A stretch of 41,790 nucleotides of DNA from Lachnospiraceae bacterium (GTDB lineage Bacteria; Bacillota; Clostridia; Lachnospirales; Lachnospiraceae), in the NCBI GenBank assembly GCA_024691125.1, contig JAILNV010000252.1:1-41790 (forward strand), read 5' to 3'. Of the stretch, positions 34,616 to 41,790 are shown in pieces. The notes below the pieces were generated by a model that was given only the letters and a program-made list of their open reading frames with translations, ran no database searches and was not told the origin of the DNA. Each line of letters starts with the position of its first letter. Position 1 is the stretch's first letter. The translations under genes were made by a program, and so were the position numbers.

Positions 34616-35860
34616 GTGAGAAAATTCTTTGTTTATTTAAGACTCCAGCTTAAGAGGGCACTTCAGGCATTGCCGGTGGTTATTGCTACAGCACTGGTGA
34701 TCCTTTGCTGTGTGCTTCTACTTTTTATACTTGTAAGAAGAGCAGACGATTCGCGTGATGAAAATGAACCGCTTAAGATTGGCGTTGTCGGAGATATAGA
34801 TGATAAGTATTTTTCGGTGGGACTGTCTGCAATGAAGCATCTGGACTCATCGAGATTTGCGGTGGAGCTGCTCGAACTGACAGAGGATGAGGCCGTACGT
34901 CTGGTGAATGAAGGAGAAATATCAGGATATGCGGTGATCCCGGAGGGATTTGTTGCATCGGTTATGACCGGTGAGAACAAGCAGATCACCCTCGTGACTA
35001 CCAATGCTTCCGAAGATCTCATGACCGGACTTGTTAAGGAATTCATGGAAGAAATATCGGGTTATCTGTGTGAAACCCAGAATTCAATATACGGGCTGCA
35101 GCAGTATCTTATCGATATAGGAAGACAGGATCTTATTAACAGCTCAATAAATGACATTAATATATTTTATGTAAACCTTGTAATGAAAAGAGACACTCTG
35201 TTTGAGCCTGTTAAGATCGTTAACGGAGGTAATGCAGTCTCGTCGAATGCGGGTTATATCTGTGGCCTTATGATCTTCCTCGTTATGATGTTCGGAATAG
35301 CATACTCTCCTGTCTACACCAGAAGGGATACCTCTCTTAATTCGGTGCTTCGTCTTAAAAGCGTCGGGATACCTCTTCAGATACTGGCCGAATACCTTTC
35401 GTATCTGTGTATGATGCTTATCTGTCTCATGCCGCTTATAGCTGCGACTGTTTACGGTATTTACAGAGCCGGTGTGGATGTTCCGGAATGGAGGATGGGT
35501 TTCTTTGCGGATTACAGATATTTTATTCTTGGTTTCATACCTGTTATAGCAATGTTTGCGGCTGCCCAGTATATGCTGTTCTTAGCAGCCGATAATTATA
35601 TTGCAGGCATCAGCCTCCAGTTTATGTTTGCGATCGTGCTTGCGTATCTTGGGGGGTGTCTGTATCCTCTGTCATTCTTTCCTGAGATCATAAGAAAGAC
35701 TGCACATTTACAACCTGCAGGCCTGGCCTACGGATATCTTACAGATATCCTTCTTGTTAATGATACGGGGAGGAATCTGTCAATGATGCTCATATATACG
35801 GCGGCATTTCTTGCCGTTTCAGCTCTGGTGCTTAACAGGAGGGTGCAGAATGAGAAATAA
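34616..35860 (+). CDS. ABC-2-type permease, subunit A
   Basis: 414 residues starting at GTG 34616 (GGGGTAAG upstream). Topology is that of ABC-2 proteins with a large external loop: one N-terminal TM (about 18-40), a ~180-residue external domain (LKIGVVGDIDDKYFSVGLS onward), then five or six TM segments from about 210. It overlaps the second permease gene by 11 nt. With the ATPase at 33904 it should form an export or drug/lipid efflux complex; substrate not readable. Confidence 0.85.
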   Translation: MRKFFVYLRLQLKRALQALPVVIATALVILCCVLLLFILVRRADDSRDENEPLKIGVVGDIDDKYFSVGLSAMKHLDSSRFAVELLELTEDEAVRLVNEGEISGYAVIPEGFVASVMTGENKQITLVTTNASEDLMTGLVKEFMEEISGYLCETQNSIYGLQQYLIDIGRQDLINSSINDINIFYVNLVMKRDTLFEPVKIVNGGNAVSSNAGYICGLMIFLVMMFGIAYSPVYTRRDTSLNSVLRLKSVGIPLQILAEYLSYLCMMLICLMPLIAATVYGIYRAGVDVPEWRMGFFADYRYFILGFIPVIAMFAAAQYMLFLAADNYIAGISLQFMFAIVLAYLGGCLYPLSFFPEIIRKTAHLQPAGLAYGYLTDILLVNDTGRNLSMMLIYTAAFLAVSALVLNRRVQNEK

Positions 35861-37067
35861 TTATGCGGTTCTGTTCGTACTGTTAAATAAGAGGCTGTTT
35901 AAGAAGCCGAGCTTTGTGATCATACTGTGTATGATCCCTCTGGTCGTATTCGGACTTAAGCTTATATCCAAACAGGAAAGCGGGATTGTAAGAATAGCTC
36001 TGGTAGATCAGGCTAAAGACAGTGCGGAAGCTGCTTCCGGAGCCCGGGATATAATAGACCACCTGATGGATAACGACTCGGTGTTTTTGTATTCTGAGTG
36101 TGTAAGTGAAGAAGAGGCTCTTAAGCAGCTTGAGATAGACAGCATCGATGCGATCTGGGTATTTCCGAAGGATTATGATGAAAGAGTGGCCGCCTTCACG
36201 CAGGGGCTTATCACAGAGCAGGCTCCGGCAGATGCAGAGAAAAAAGGGAACGGAAAAGACCGTAAGAGAATTGCCGGAAAGGGTGATAATGCGGTGACCG
36301 TAATAGAACGTGAGGATAATGTCCTGCTTCAGCTTGCAAGGATGGAGCTGTTTGGATCGATGTATTCGGATCTGTCATATTCGCTGTTTGAGAATTTCAT
36401 TGACTTGCGGTTAACAGGCGAGAAAAATCCGGATAGTACTGCCAACAGAATGTACTATGATAATGACAGGAATTCCGGTTCGCTGTTTAAATACAGAGAT
36501 TATGACGGGACGCAGGTACAGGCTCAGGGGAACGGATATCTGTTTACCCCGGTAAGGGGCATGCTTCTTCTGCTGCTTTTACTTGGCGGTCTTGCGGCGG
36601 CCATGTATTACAGGGACGATCTTGATAAAGAGATATTTACCTGGATGCCTGTAGGGAACAGGTGGATATTTGAACATATTTATCTTATGACTGCTCTTTT
36701 AGACAGCGGACTTGTGGTTTTTGTGACTTTTATGATAACGGGGCTTGGCGGAAATATAATAAGGGAGCTTGCTCTTATGGTACTGTATCTCTTATCGGCC
36801 TGCTGCTTCTGCAGCATCGTAAGAAAGATAACCCCGGGGCTTAAGAGTCTTGCAACTCTGATACCGATATTGCTGCTTGCGATGCTTGTTATATGTCCTG
36901 TGTTCATTTATATTAGACAGCTCAAGGTGCTGCAGCTTATATGTCCTCCTTTTTACTATCTGATGGCTGATAATAACCCGCGTTATCTGTTATATTTTGC
37001 GCTCTATACAGCGGTAATCATAGTAGTTGATGTCTTGACTGATCTAGGTAGCAGATGTAGTGGTTGA
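35850..37067 (+). CDS. ABC-2-type permease, subunit B
   Basis: 405 residues from the ATG at 35850, chosen for AGGAGGG 6 nt upstream. One N-terminal TM (about 18-36) and a long external loop (QESGIVRIALVDQAKDSAEA) with a charged insertion (AEKKGNGKDRKRIAGKG). Several TM segments occupy the C-terminal half. Layout matches subunit A, so the two look like an ABC-2 heterodimer. The TGA stop at 37065-37067 lies inside the -35 of the next promoter. No ATPase domain; depends on the one at 33904. Confidence 0.85.
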   Translation: MRNNYAVLFVLLNKRLFKKPSFVIILCMIPLVVFGLKLISKQESGIVRIALVDQAKDSAEAASGARDIIDHLMDNDSVFLYSECVSEEEALKQLEIDSIDAIWVFPKDYDERVAAFTQGLITEQAPADAEKKGNGKDRKRIAGKGDNAVTVIEREDNVLLQLARMELFGSMYSDLSYSLFENFIDLRLTGEKNPDSTANRMYYDNDRNSGSLFKYRDYDGTQVQAQGNGYLFTPVRGMLLLLLLLGGLAAAMYYRDDLDKEIFTWMPVGNRWIFEHIYLMTALLDSGLVVFVTFMITGLGGNIIRELALMVLYLLSACCFCSIVRKITPGLKSLATLIPILLLAMLVICPVFIYIRQLKVLQLICPPFYYLMADNNPRYLLYFALYTAVIIVVDVLTDLGSRCSG

Positions 37068-37092
37068 AAAATTTCATTTCTTCAATTATATT
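37064..37092 (+). promoter_or_regulatory. Promoter for the GH2-like gene and rarA
   Basis: TTGAAA (37064-37069), a 17-bp spacer and TATATT (37087-37092). Start predicted near 37099. A small hairpin GACCG-AAG-CGGTC (37128-37140) lies in the leader between GAGGGGG and the upstream ATG 37142. Confidence 0.65.
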
Positions 37093-37240
37093 TAATTTAA
37101 GGGAAAGAATGGTACGTCGAGGGGGATGACCGAAGCGGTCAATGACGAACCGGACAGATCTTAAAGCATATCTTATTGTACAAGGTATATCCGCATCAGA
37201 CGGAGCACCGGGGAGTGACATAGTAAGGGGAATTGAGGGA

Positions 37241-39736
37241 ATGATCTATCAGACATTAAACGGTACGTGGTTAATTAATGAGAAGGGTTCGGAGGCTTAC
37301 ATTGAGGGAAAGGTTCCGGGCTCTGTTTTATCTGCACTGCTCGTACAACACAGACTTCAGGATCCGTTCTTTGGACTGAATGAGTATCCGACAAAGGAAA
37401 TGTTTTACAGCGATTTCTATTTTACACGGGAATTCGAGGTAATGCCGGAGCTTATGTCCCAGGAGCGGATATATTTATGCTGTAAAGGCATAGATACTCT
37501 TGCCAAAATATATATAAATGACATGCCTATAGGTCGTACCGAGAATATGCACCGTACCTATTATTTTAATATAACGGGTTACCTTCGCCCGGTAGGTAAC
37601 AGGATAACCATAGAGATAGATTCTCCTCTTGAATATATAGAAAATATTCATCATGGCCTGAATAAGGAAGTCAACTATGTTCCCACGGGATGCATGGAAG
37701 GTAACCAGTATCTTCGCAAGTCACACAGCATGTTTGGCTGGAAACATGCGGCACAGCTTCCGGACTGCGGGATTTGGAGGAGTATTGATCTTGTAGGCTA
37801 CAGTTACATAAAGCTTGATGAGGCTGAGATAATCCAGCACCATGACAAGAAGAACGTTACCCTTGAGATTAACGTGTCCGCAGAGGTGTTCAGGAATGAT
37901 CCGTTTATCATCCAGGCAGAACTCATATCTCCGGAGGGCCGTATATCTGCTATTACGGAGACCATGATAGGCGGACAGTGTTCCATGAATATGGATATAG
38001 AGAGTCCGAGGCTGTGGTGGCCTAACGGATTCGGCGAGCATCCGCTGTATACGGTAAGCATTTACGCGCTTGATATGAACGGCAATCAGTGGGACAGTAA
38101 GACCTACAGGATAGGGCTTCGTACCATAACGGTAAGCCGTGAATCCGACAGATACGGTTCGGAGTTCTGTTTCAAAGTAAACGGGATCAAGATATTTGCC
38201 ATGGGAGCGGATTATGTTCCGGAGGACTCAATATATTCCTTTATTACAAAGGAAAAGATCGATTATCTGCTTAAGAGCTGTGTGAAGAGTAATTTTAATA
38301 CATTAAGAGTCTGGGGAGGAGGCTATTATCCGTCAGACACTTTCTACGATCTGTGCGATGAATACGGGATCATCGTATGGCAGGATCTTATGTTCGCAGA
38401 TAATATATATGAACTGAATGAAGATTTCAGGAAAAACATTGAGGCGGAGATCACAGACAATATCAAGCGGCTGAGAAGCCATGCCTGTCTCGGACTTATC
38501 TGCGGAAACAGCGGAATAGAGAAAGATTGGGCTACAGATGAGGTGTTTGCCGGGCATTCAGGTACCCTTTCAGATGATTACAGAAAAATATTTGAAGATA
38601 TGGTTCCGGCTATCATGGAGCATTATGCACCATCCGTTTTCTATTGGCCATCCACACCCTCAAGCGGAGGAAATTTTGTAAAGCCATTGGATGAAGCGCA
38701 TGGAGATTCACATTTCTTCGGAGTGTGGGGTGACGGAGAGCCGGTGAGAGCGTATTACGATCATGAAATGAGATTTTGCTCTGCTTTCGGATTCCTGTCA
38801 TATCCTTCAATAAAGACGGTTAAATCATTCACAAGGGAAACGGACCGGAATATTTTTTCAGAGGTTATGGAAAGCCATGTCAAGGATCAGGGGGCAGGCG
38901 GGCGTATGCTTAAGTATATGTCAGAGGAATTCCTGTATCCCAAGGACTTTGAAAGCCTGCTGTATATTACACAGATAATGCAGGGCATGGCAGTCAAAAA
39001 GGCCGTCGAGCATATGAGAAGAAACAGAGGCAGATGCATGGGTGCGCTTTTCTGGCAGCTTAATGACAGCTGGCCTGTTGCATCCTGCTCGAGTATTGAT
39101 TACTACGGAAGGTTTAAAGCACTACAGTATATGTCCAAGGGCTTCTATGCTTCGGTAGCCGGCTCCATATACAGGGAAGGCAGTGTTGCATCGGTTTATG
39201 TTCAGAATGAAACCAGGGATATTGAGGTAAGGCGGGTGAGAGTGAGCCTGCAGACCTTCGAGTTCAGGCTTCTGCATGAGGTTGAATATGAAGTGGAGAT
39301 CAAGCCTTTTGAAGCTGTGAAGGTGTGTGAGATAAATTATACGCCGTATATAGAGGGACTCGAAAACCGTGTGTTCATGGAGGCTAATTTCATTGACGAG
39401 GAAGGAAACGTGGTTTCCACCGAGACAGAGGTGTTCGTGCCCTACAAGAGGCTTGCGCTTGATCTTTCATCCATTTCCTACTCGGTCATCGAGCTGGTGG
39501 ATGAGTATGTGATAAGAATGATGTCGGGTGGTTTTGCTGCCTTTGTGGAGCTGGATCTTAAGCAGGCGGACGCGATCTTTTCGGATAATTTCTTCCATCT
39601 TACATCAAAGAGGGAAAAGGCGATAAGGCTTAAGAAGGCTGATATAAGATATCTTCAGTACGGTTCTCCGCAGATACAGAACGGTTATGAGTTGGAGCAG
39701 CAGCTGGTGATAAGGAGCCTGAAGGATACATATTAA
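37241..39736 (+). CDS. GH2-family beta-mannosidase homologue with both catalytic Glu replaced
   Basis: 831 residues from the ATG at 37241, where the family normally starts (MIYQTLNGTWLI) and AAGGGG lies 12 nt upstream. An in-frame ATG at 37142 would add 33 residues of poor similarity. The GH2 layout is complete: sugar-binding beta domain (about 1-170), Ig-like domain (~180-280), TIM barrel (~290-600) and C-terminal beta domains. No signal peptide: cytoplasmic. In beta-mannosidases the acid/base is in C-G-N-N-E; here it reads CGNSGIE (S424, G425, E427). The nucleophile normally in S-E-F-G-F reads CSAFGFLSYPS (A515). The rest of both motifs is conserved. It looks like a pseudoenzyme, perhaps a mannoside binder. 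rarA follows 19 nt downstream. Confidence 0.85.
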   Translation: MIYQTLNGTWLINEKGSEAYIEGKVPGSVLSALLVQHRLQDPFFGLNEYPTKEMFYSDFYFTREFEVMPELMSQERIYLCCKGIDTLAKIYINDMPIGRTENMHRTYYFNITGYLRPVGNRITIEIDSPLEYIENIHHGLNKEVNYVPTGCMEGNQYLRKSHSMFGWKHAAQLPDCGIWRSIDLVGYSYIKLDEAEIIQHHDKKNVTLEINVSAEVFRNDPFIIQAELISPEGRISAITETMIGGQCSMNMDIESPRLWWPNGFGEHPLYTVSIYALDMNGNQWDSKTYRIGLRTITVSRESDRYGSEFCFKVNGIKIFAMGADYVPEDSIYSFITKEKIDYLLKSCVKSNFNTLRVWGGGYYPSDTFYDLCDEYGIIVWQDLMFADNIYELNEDFRKNIEAEITDNIKRLRSHACLGLICGNSGIEKDWATDEVFAGHSGTLSDDYRKIFEDMVPAIMEHYAPSVFYWPSTPSSGGNFVKPLDEAHGDSHFFGVWGDGEPVRAYYDHEMRFCSAFGFLSYPSIKTVKSFTRETDRNIFSEVMESHVKDQGAGGRMLKYMSEEFLYPKDFESLLYITQIMQGMAVKKAVEHMRRNRGRCMGALFWQLNDSWPVASCSSIDYYGRFKALQYMSKGFYASVAGSIYREGSVASVYVQNETRDIEVRRVRVSLQTFEFRLLHEVEYEVEIKPFEAVKVCEINYTPYIEGLENRVFMEANFIDEEGNVVSTETEVFVPYKRLALDLSSISYSVIELVDEYVIRMMSGGFAAFVELDLKQADAIFSDNFFHLTSKREKAIRLKKADIRYLQYGSPQIQNGYELEQQLVIRSLKDTY

Positions 39737-39755
39737 CAGGAGGACGATAAGCAAT

Positions 39756-41075
39756 ATGGATCTGTTCTCATATATGAGTGAACAGAATAAGGAAAAGGAT
39801 TCACCTCTTGCGGCAAGGCTTCGTCCGACGACGCTTGACGAGGTGGTGGGACAGCAGCATATCATAGGAAAGGATAAGCTTCTGTACCGGGCGATTAAGG
39901 CTGATAAGCTCAGCTCCATTATATTCTATGGACCGCCGGGAACCGGGAAGACCACACTTGCAAAGGTTATTGCCAACACCACAAGTGCGGAGTTCACACA
40001 GCTTAACGCAACTGTGGCAGGCAAGAAGGATATGGAGGAGGTTACTGCAAGGGCTAAGGATACCCTTGGTATGTACAATAAGAAGACAATCCTCTTTATT
40101 GATGAGATACACCGCTTTAACAAGGGGCAGCAGGATTATCTGCTCCCGTTTGTTGAGGACGGTACGGTGATACTTATAGGAGCCACTACCGAGAATCCCT
40201 ATTTCGAGGTTAACGGGGCTCTTATTTCCCGTTCCATAATTTTTGAATTAAAGCCACTGTCCGTTGATGATATAAAGGAGCTTATCAGGCGGGCCGTATA
40301 TGATGAGGCGAAAGGCATGGGAAGCTATGATGCGGTCATTGACGAGGATGCGCAGAGCTTTCTTGCGGATATGGCTGACGGCGACGCGCGTACTGCTCTT
40401 AACGCTGTTGAGCTGGGTATACTTACGACTGAACGGAGTGAGGATAAGAAGATACATATTACCCTTGAGGTGGCGCAGGAATGTATTCAGAAAAGAGTGG
40501 TAAAATATGACAAAACAGGTGATAACCATTATGATACCATCTCCGCATTCATAAAATCAATGAGGGGCTCGGATCCCGATGCGGCGGTATTCTATCTTGC
40601 AAGAATGCTAAATGCCGGAGAGAGCGTGACCTTTATTGCAAGAAGGATGATGATCTGCGCTTCCGAGGATGTAGGAAATGCGGATCCACAGGCTCTTGTT
40701 GTGGCAACGGCGGCAGCGCAGGCTGTTGAGCGGGTCGGAATGCCGGAGGCCCAGATAATATTGTCACAGGCTGTATCATATATTGCGACGGCTCCAAAGA
40801 GCAATGCCAGTGTCGTGGCGATAGAGGAGGCTATGAGAGCGGTTCAGGAGACTCCGAACGTGACCATTCCGGTTCATCTTCAGGATGCGCATTACAAGGG
40901 AGCTTATAAGCTGGGACATGGAGAAGGCTATCTGTACGCCCACGATTATCCGAATAATTATGTGAAACAGCAGTACCTGCCATATGAACTGGACGGAAAG
41001 GAATTCTACAGACCCTCCGGAAACGGGTATGAGGTGAAGATCAGAGAGCATATGAAAAAGCTCAGATCACAGTAA
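39756..41075 (+). CDS. rarA: Replication-associated recombination protein A (RarA/MgsA AAA+ ATPase)
   Basis: 439 residues, normal length. N-terminus: LRPTTLDEVVGQQHIIGKDK. Walker A is GPPGTGKT (59-66), Walker B TILFIDEIHRFNKGQQDYLL and sensor 1 ILIGATTENPYFEVNGALIS. The C-terminal tetramer domain begins with KYDKTGDNHYDTISAFIKS and ends near the HLQDAHYKGAYKLGHGEGY motif, all family hallmarks. RarA acts at stalled replication forks and single-strand gaps in the cytoplasm. AGGAGG sits 11 nt before the ATG. Its 3' end overlaps the convergent gene by 9 nt. No sign of damage. Confidence 0.96.
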   Translation: MDLFSYMSEQNKEKDSPLAARLRPTTLDEVVGQQHIIGKDKLLYRAIKADKLSSIIFYGPPGTGKTTLAKVIANTTSAEFTQLNATVAGKKDMEEVTARAKDTLGMYNKKTILFIDEIHRFNKGQQDYLLPFVEDGTVILIGATTENPYFEVNGALISRSIIFELKPLSVDDIKELIRRAVYDEAKGMGSYDAVIDEDAQSFLADMADGDARTALNAVELGILTTERSEDKKIHITLEVAQECIQKRVVKYDKTGDNHYDTISAFIKSMRGSDPDAAVFYLARMLNAGESVTFIARRMMICASEDVGNADPQALVVATAAAQAVERVGMPEAQIILSQAVSYIATAPKSNASVVAIEEAMRAVQETPNVTIPVHLQDAHYKGAYKLGHGEGYLYAHDYPNNYVKQQYLPYELDGKEFYRPSGNGYEVKIREHMKKLRSQ

Positions 41076-41585
41076 ACACTCCATAAGATATGCATACACA
41101 TCCTGATTCTTCTTCTGCCAGTTGGTACATATCGCTGAAGCCACTTCCTCGTTGGGAAGTGCGATCTTTATGCTGAGAACATCAGTGTTTCTTTCCTTTG
41201 CATTGAGCTCGGCTATGTATTCACCAAAGGTATTTTTATAATAATCTGCAGAAATGGATACTTCATTTCTTAACTGTACATCATTTTCCTTAAGATAGGT
41301 ATCTATCTCTTCTCTTATCGATTCACTTATATCATTCTTAAGAAGTTCGAAGGTTTCCCGGCCCTTGGGAGTTATAAGGAGATGCGAAGCATTTCTGGCC
41401 GATTTCGTTTCTACCAGCCCGTTGTCGACAAGCTCGGACATTACCTCCTGAAGCGTGAAAAAATCTGTGTATTCCTTTTCGAGAATATAATTAAACAGCT
41501 GTATCCTTGTAAGAGAGTAATCCACCTTGGAAAGCATATAAAGGATTATCAGTTTATATAAGGTTAGCATCTCTGTATTGTCCAT
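41067..41585 (-). CDS. DUF4364-family protein
   Basis: 172 residues. The N-terminal ~75 residues form a winged-helix-like unit (MLTLYKLIILYMLSKVDYSL, then LQEVMSELVDNGLVETKS), followed by an all-beta/alpha domain ending MECLL. This is the composition of the DUF4364 proteins common in Clostridia; function unknown, probably a small DNA- or RNA-binding regulator. AAGGAG lies 6 nt before the ATG. It has its own promoter and its 3' end overlaps rarA by 9 nt, so the two transcripts may be antisense at their ends. Confidence 0.85.
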   Translation of the reverse strand: MDNTEMLTLYKLIILYMLSKVDYSLTRIQLFNYILEKEYTDFFTLQEVMSELVDNGLVETKSARNASHLLITPKGRETFELLKNDISESIREEIDTYLKENDVQLRNEVSISADYYKNTFGEYIAELNAKERNTDVLSIKIALPNEEVASAICTNWQKKNQDVYAYLMECLL

Positions 41586-41619
41586 GATGACTCCTTGGGA
41601 TGATTTACAATCTGATTAC

Positions 41620-41648
41620 ATTATAATCATTCATATCATTAAGTGCAA
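41620..41648 (-). promoter_or_regulatory. Promoter for the DUF4364 gene
   Basis: Minus-strand TTGCAC (41648-41643), a 17-bp spacer and a perfect TATAAT (41625-41620). Start near 41613, about 30 nt before the ATG. Confidence 0.7.
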
Positions 41649-41694
41649 GACATGTCGACAGGGTGATTTCAACGGTAATTTTTGGTTTTTTATA

Positions 41695-41723
41695 TTGACA
41701 TAAAAAAAACGGTATAGTACAAT
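41695..41723 (+). promoter_or_regulatory. Outward promoter for a gene beyond the window
   Basis: Consensus TTGACA (41695-41700), a 17-bp A-rich spacer and TACAAT (41718-41723). Start near 41730. The transcript begins with ATGCATA (41744-41750) that can pair with TATGCAT (41777-41783). Divergent from the DUF4364 promoter. Confidence 0.65.
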
Positions 41724-41790
41724 AACATCGTTATATAACAGGAATGCATAACCGTGATACATATCAGTGAAATTTTTATGCATATCTCAT

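Noticed and set aside
37126-37164. 12-codon upstream frame before the GH2-like gene
   Set aside because: GAGGGGG directly touches its ATG, leaving no spacing, so initiation is unlikely.

Overview
The window looks like a chromosomal segment of a Gram-positive Clostridia, most likely Lachnospiraceae. This rests on moderate GC, AGA/AGG/ATA-rich codon use, strong Shine-Dalgarno sites, sigma-A-type promoters with 17-bp spacers, and the gene set: a DUF4364-type protein, a GGDEF-EAL protein, zinc-ribbon membrane proteins, and IMP dehydrogenase. No database search was run, so names rest on motifs read from the translations. I see no tRNA, rRNA, CRISPR array, insertion sequence or prophage.

Region 1 (1-19.1 kb) builds and decorates surface glycans. 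It holds a GT4 glycosyltransferase (cut by the left edge), three polyprenyl-phosphate-type GT2 enzymes, another GT-B enzyme, a large GT-C-like membrane protein, a GtrII-like membrane glucosyltransferase, a YdjC/ChbG-like deacetylase, a Wzx/MOP flippase and a sugar epimerase. It also holds an exported CotH-kinase-like protein, a small secreted Ig-like protein and an MBOAT plus SGNH O-acylation pair. The logic resembles three-component Gtr systems: a GT2 charges a lipid carrier in the cytoplasm and a membrane enzyme transfers the sugar outside.

Region 2 (19.1-23.4 kb) holds the only long non-coding gap (19987-20446) and guaB. The gap contains a strong minus-strand promoter with a structured leader for the acylation operon, a 64-nt hairpin, two small hairpins and the first copy of a 42-nt stem-loop. 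A second copy lies just after guaB at 22513-22553. In both copies a good Shine-Dalgarno sits in the structure and a start codon (ATG or GTG) is buried in the closing stem. This repeated translation-initiation hairpin is my best candidate for an undescribed element.

Region 3 (23.4-31.2 kb) holds a PocR/GAF/PAS/GGDEF/EAL protein, a TetR regulator with a very long acidic tail, a PfkB-like protein whose catalytic Asp is Asn, an RsmF-like rRNA methyltransferase carrying an in-frame minisatellite, and an ArsR/SmtB regulator with a complete alpha-5 zinc site.

Region 4 (31.2-41.8 kb) holds two overlapping zinc-ribbon genes followed by an ABC ATPase and two ABC-2 permeases. After these come a GH2 beta-mannosidase homologue in which both catalytic glutamates appear replaced, rarA, and a convergent DUF4364-type gene. 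Divergent promoters lie at the right edge.
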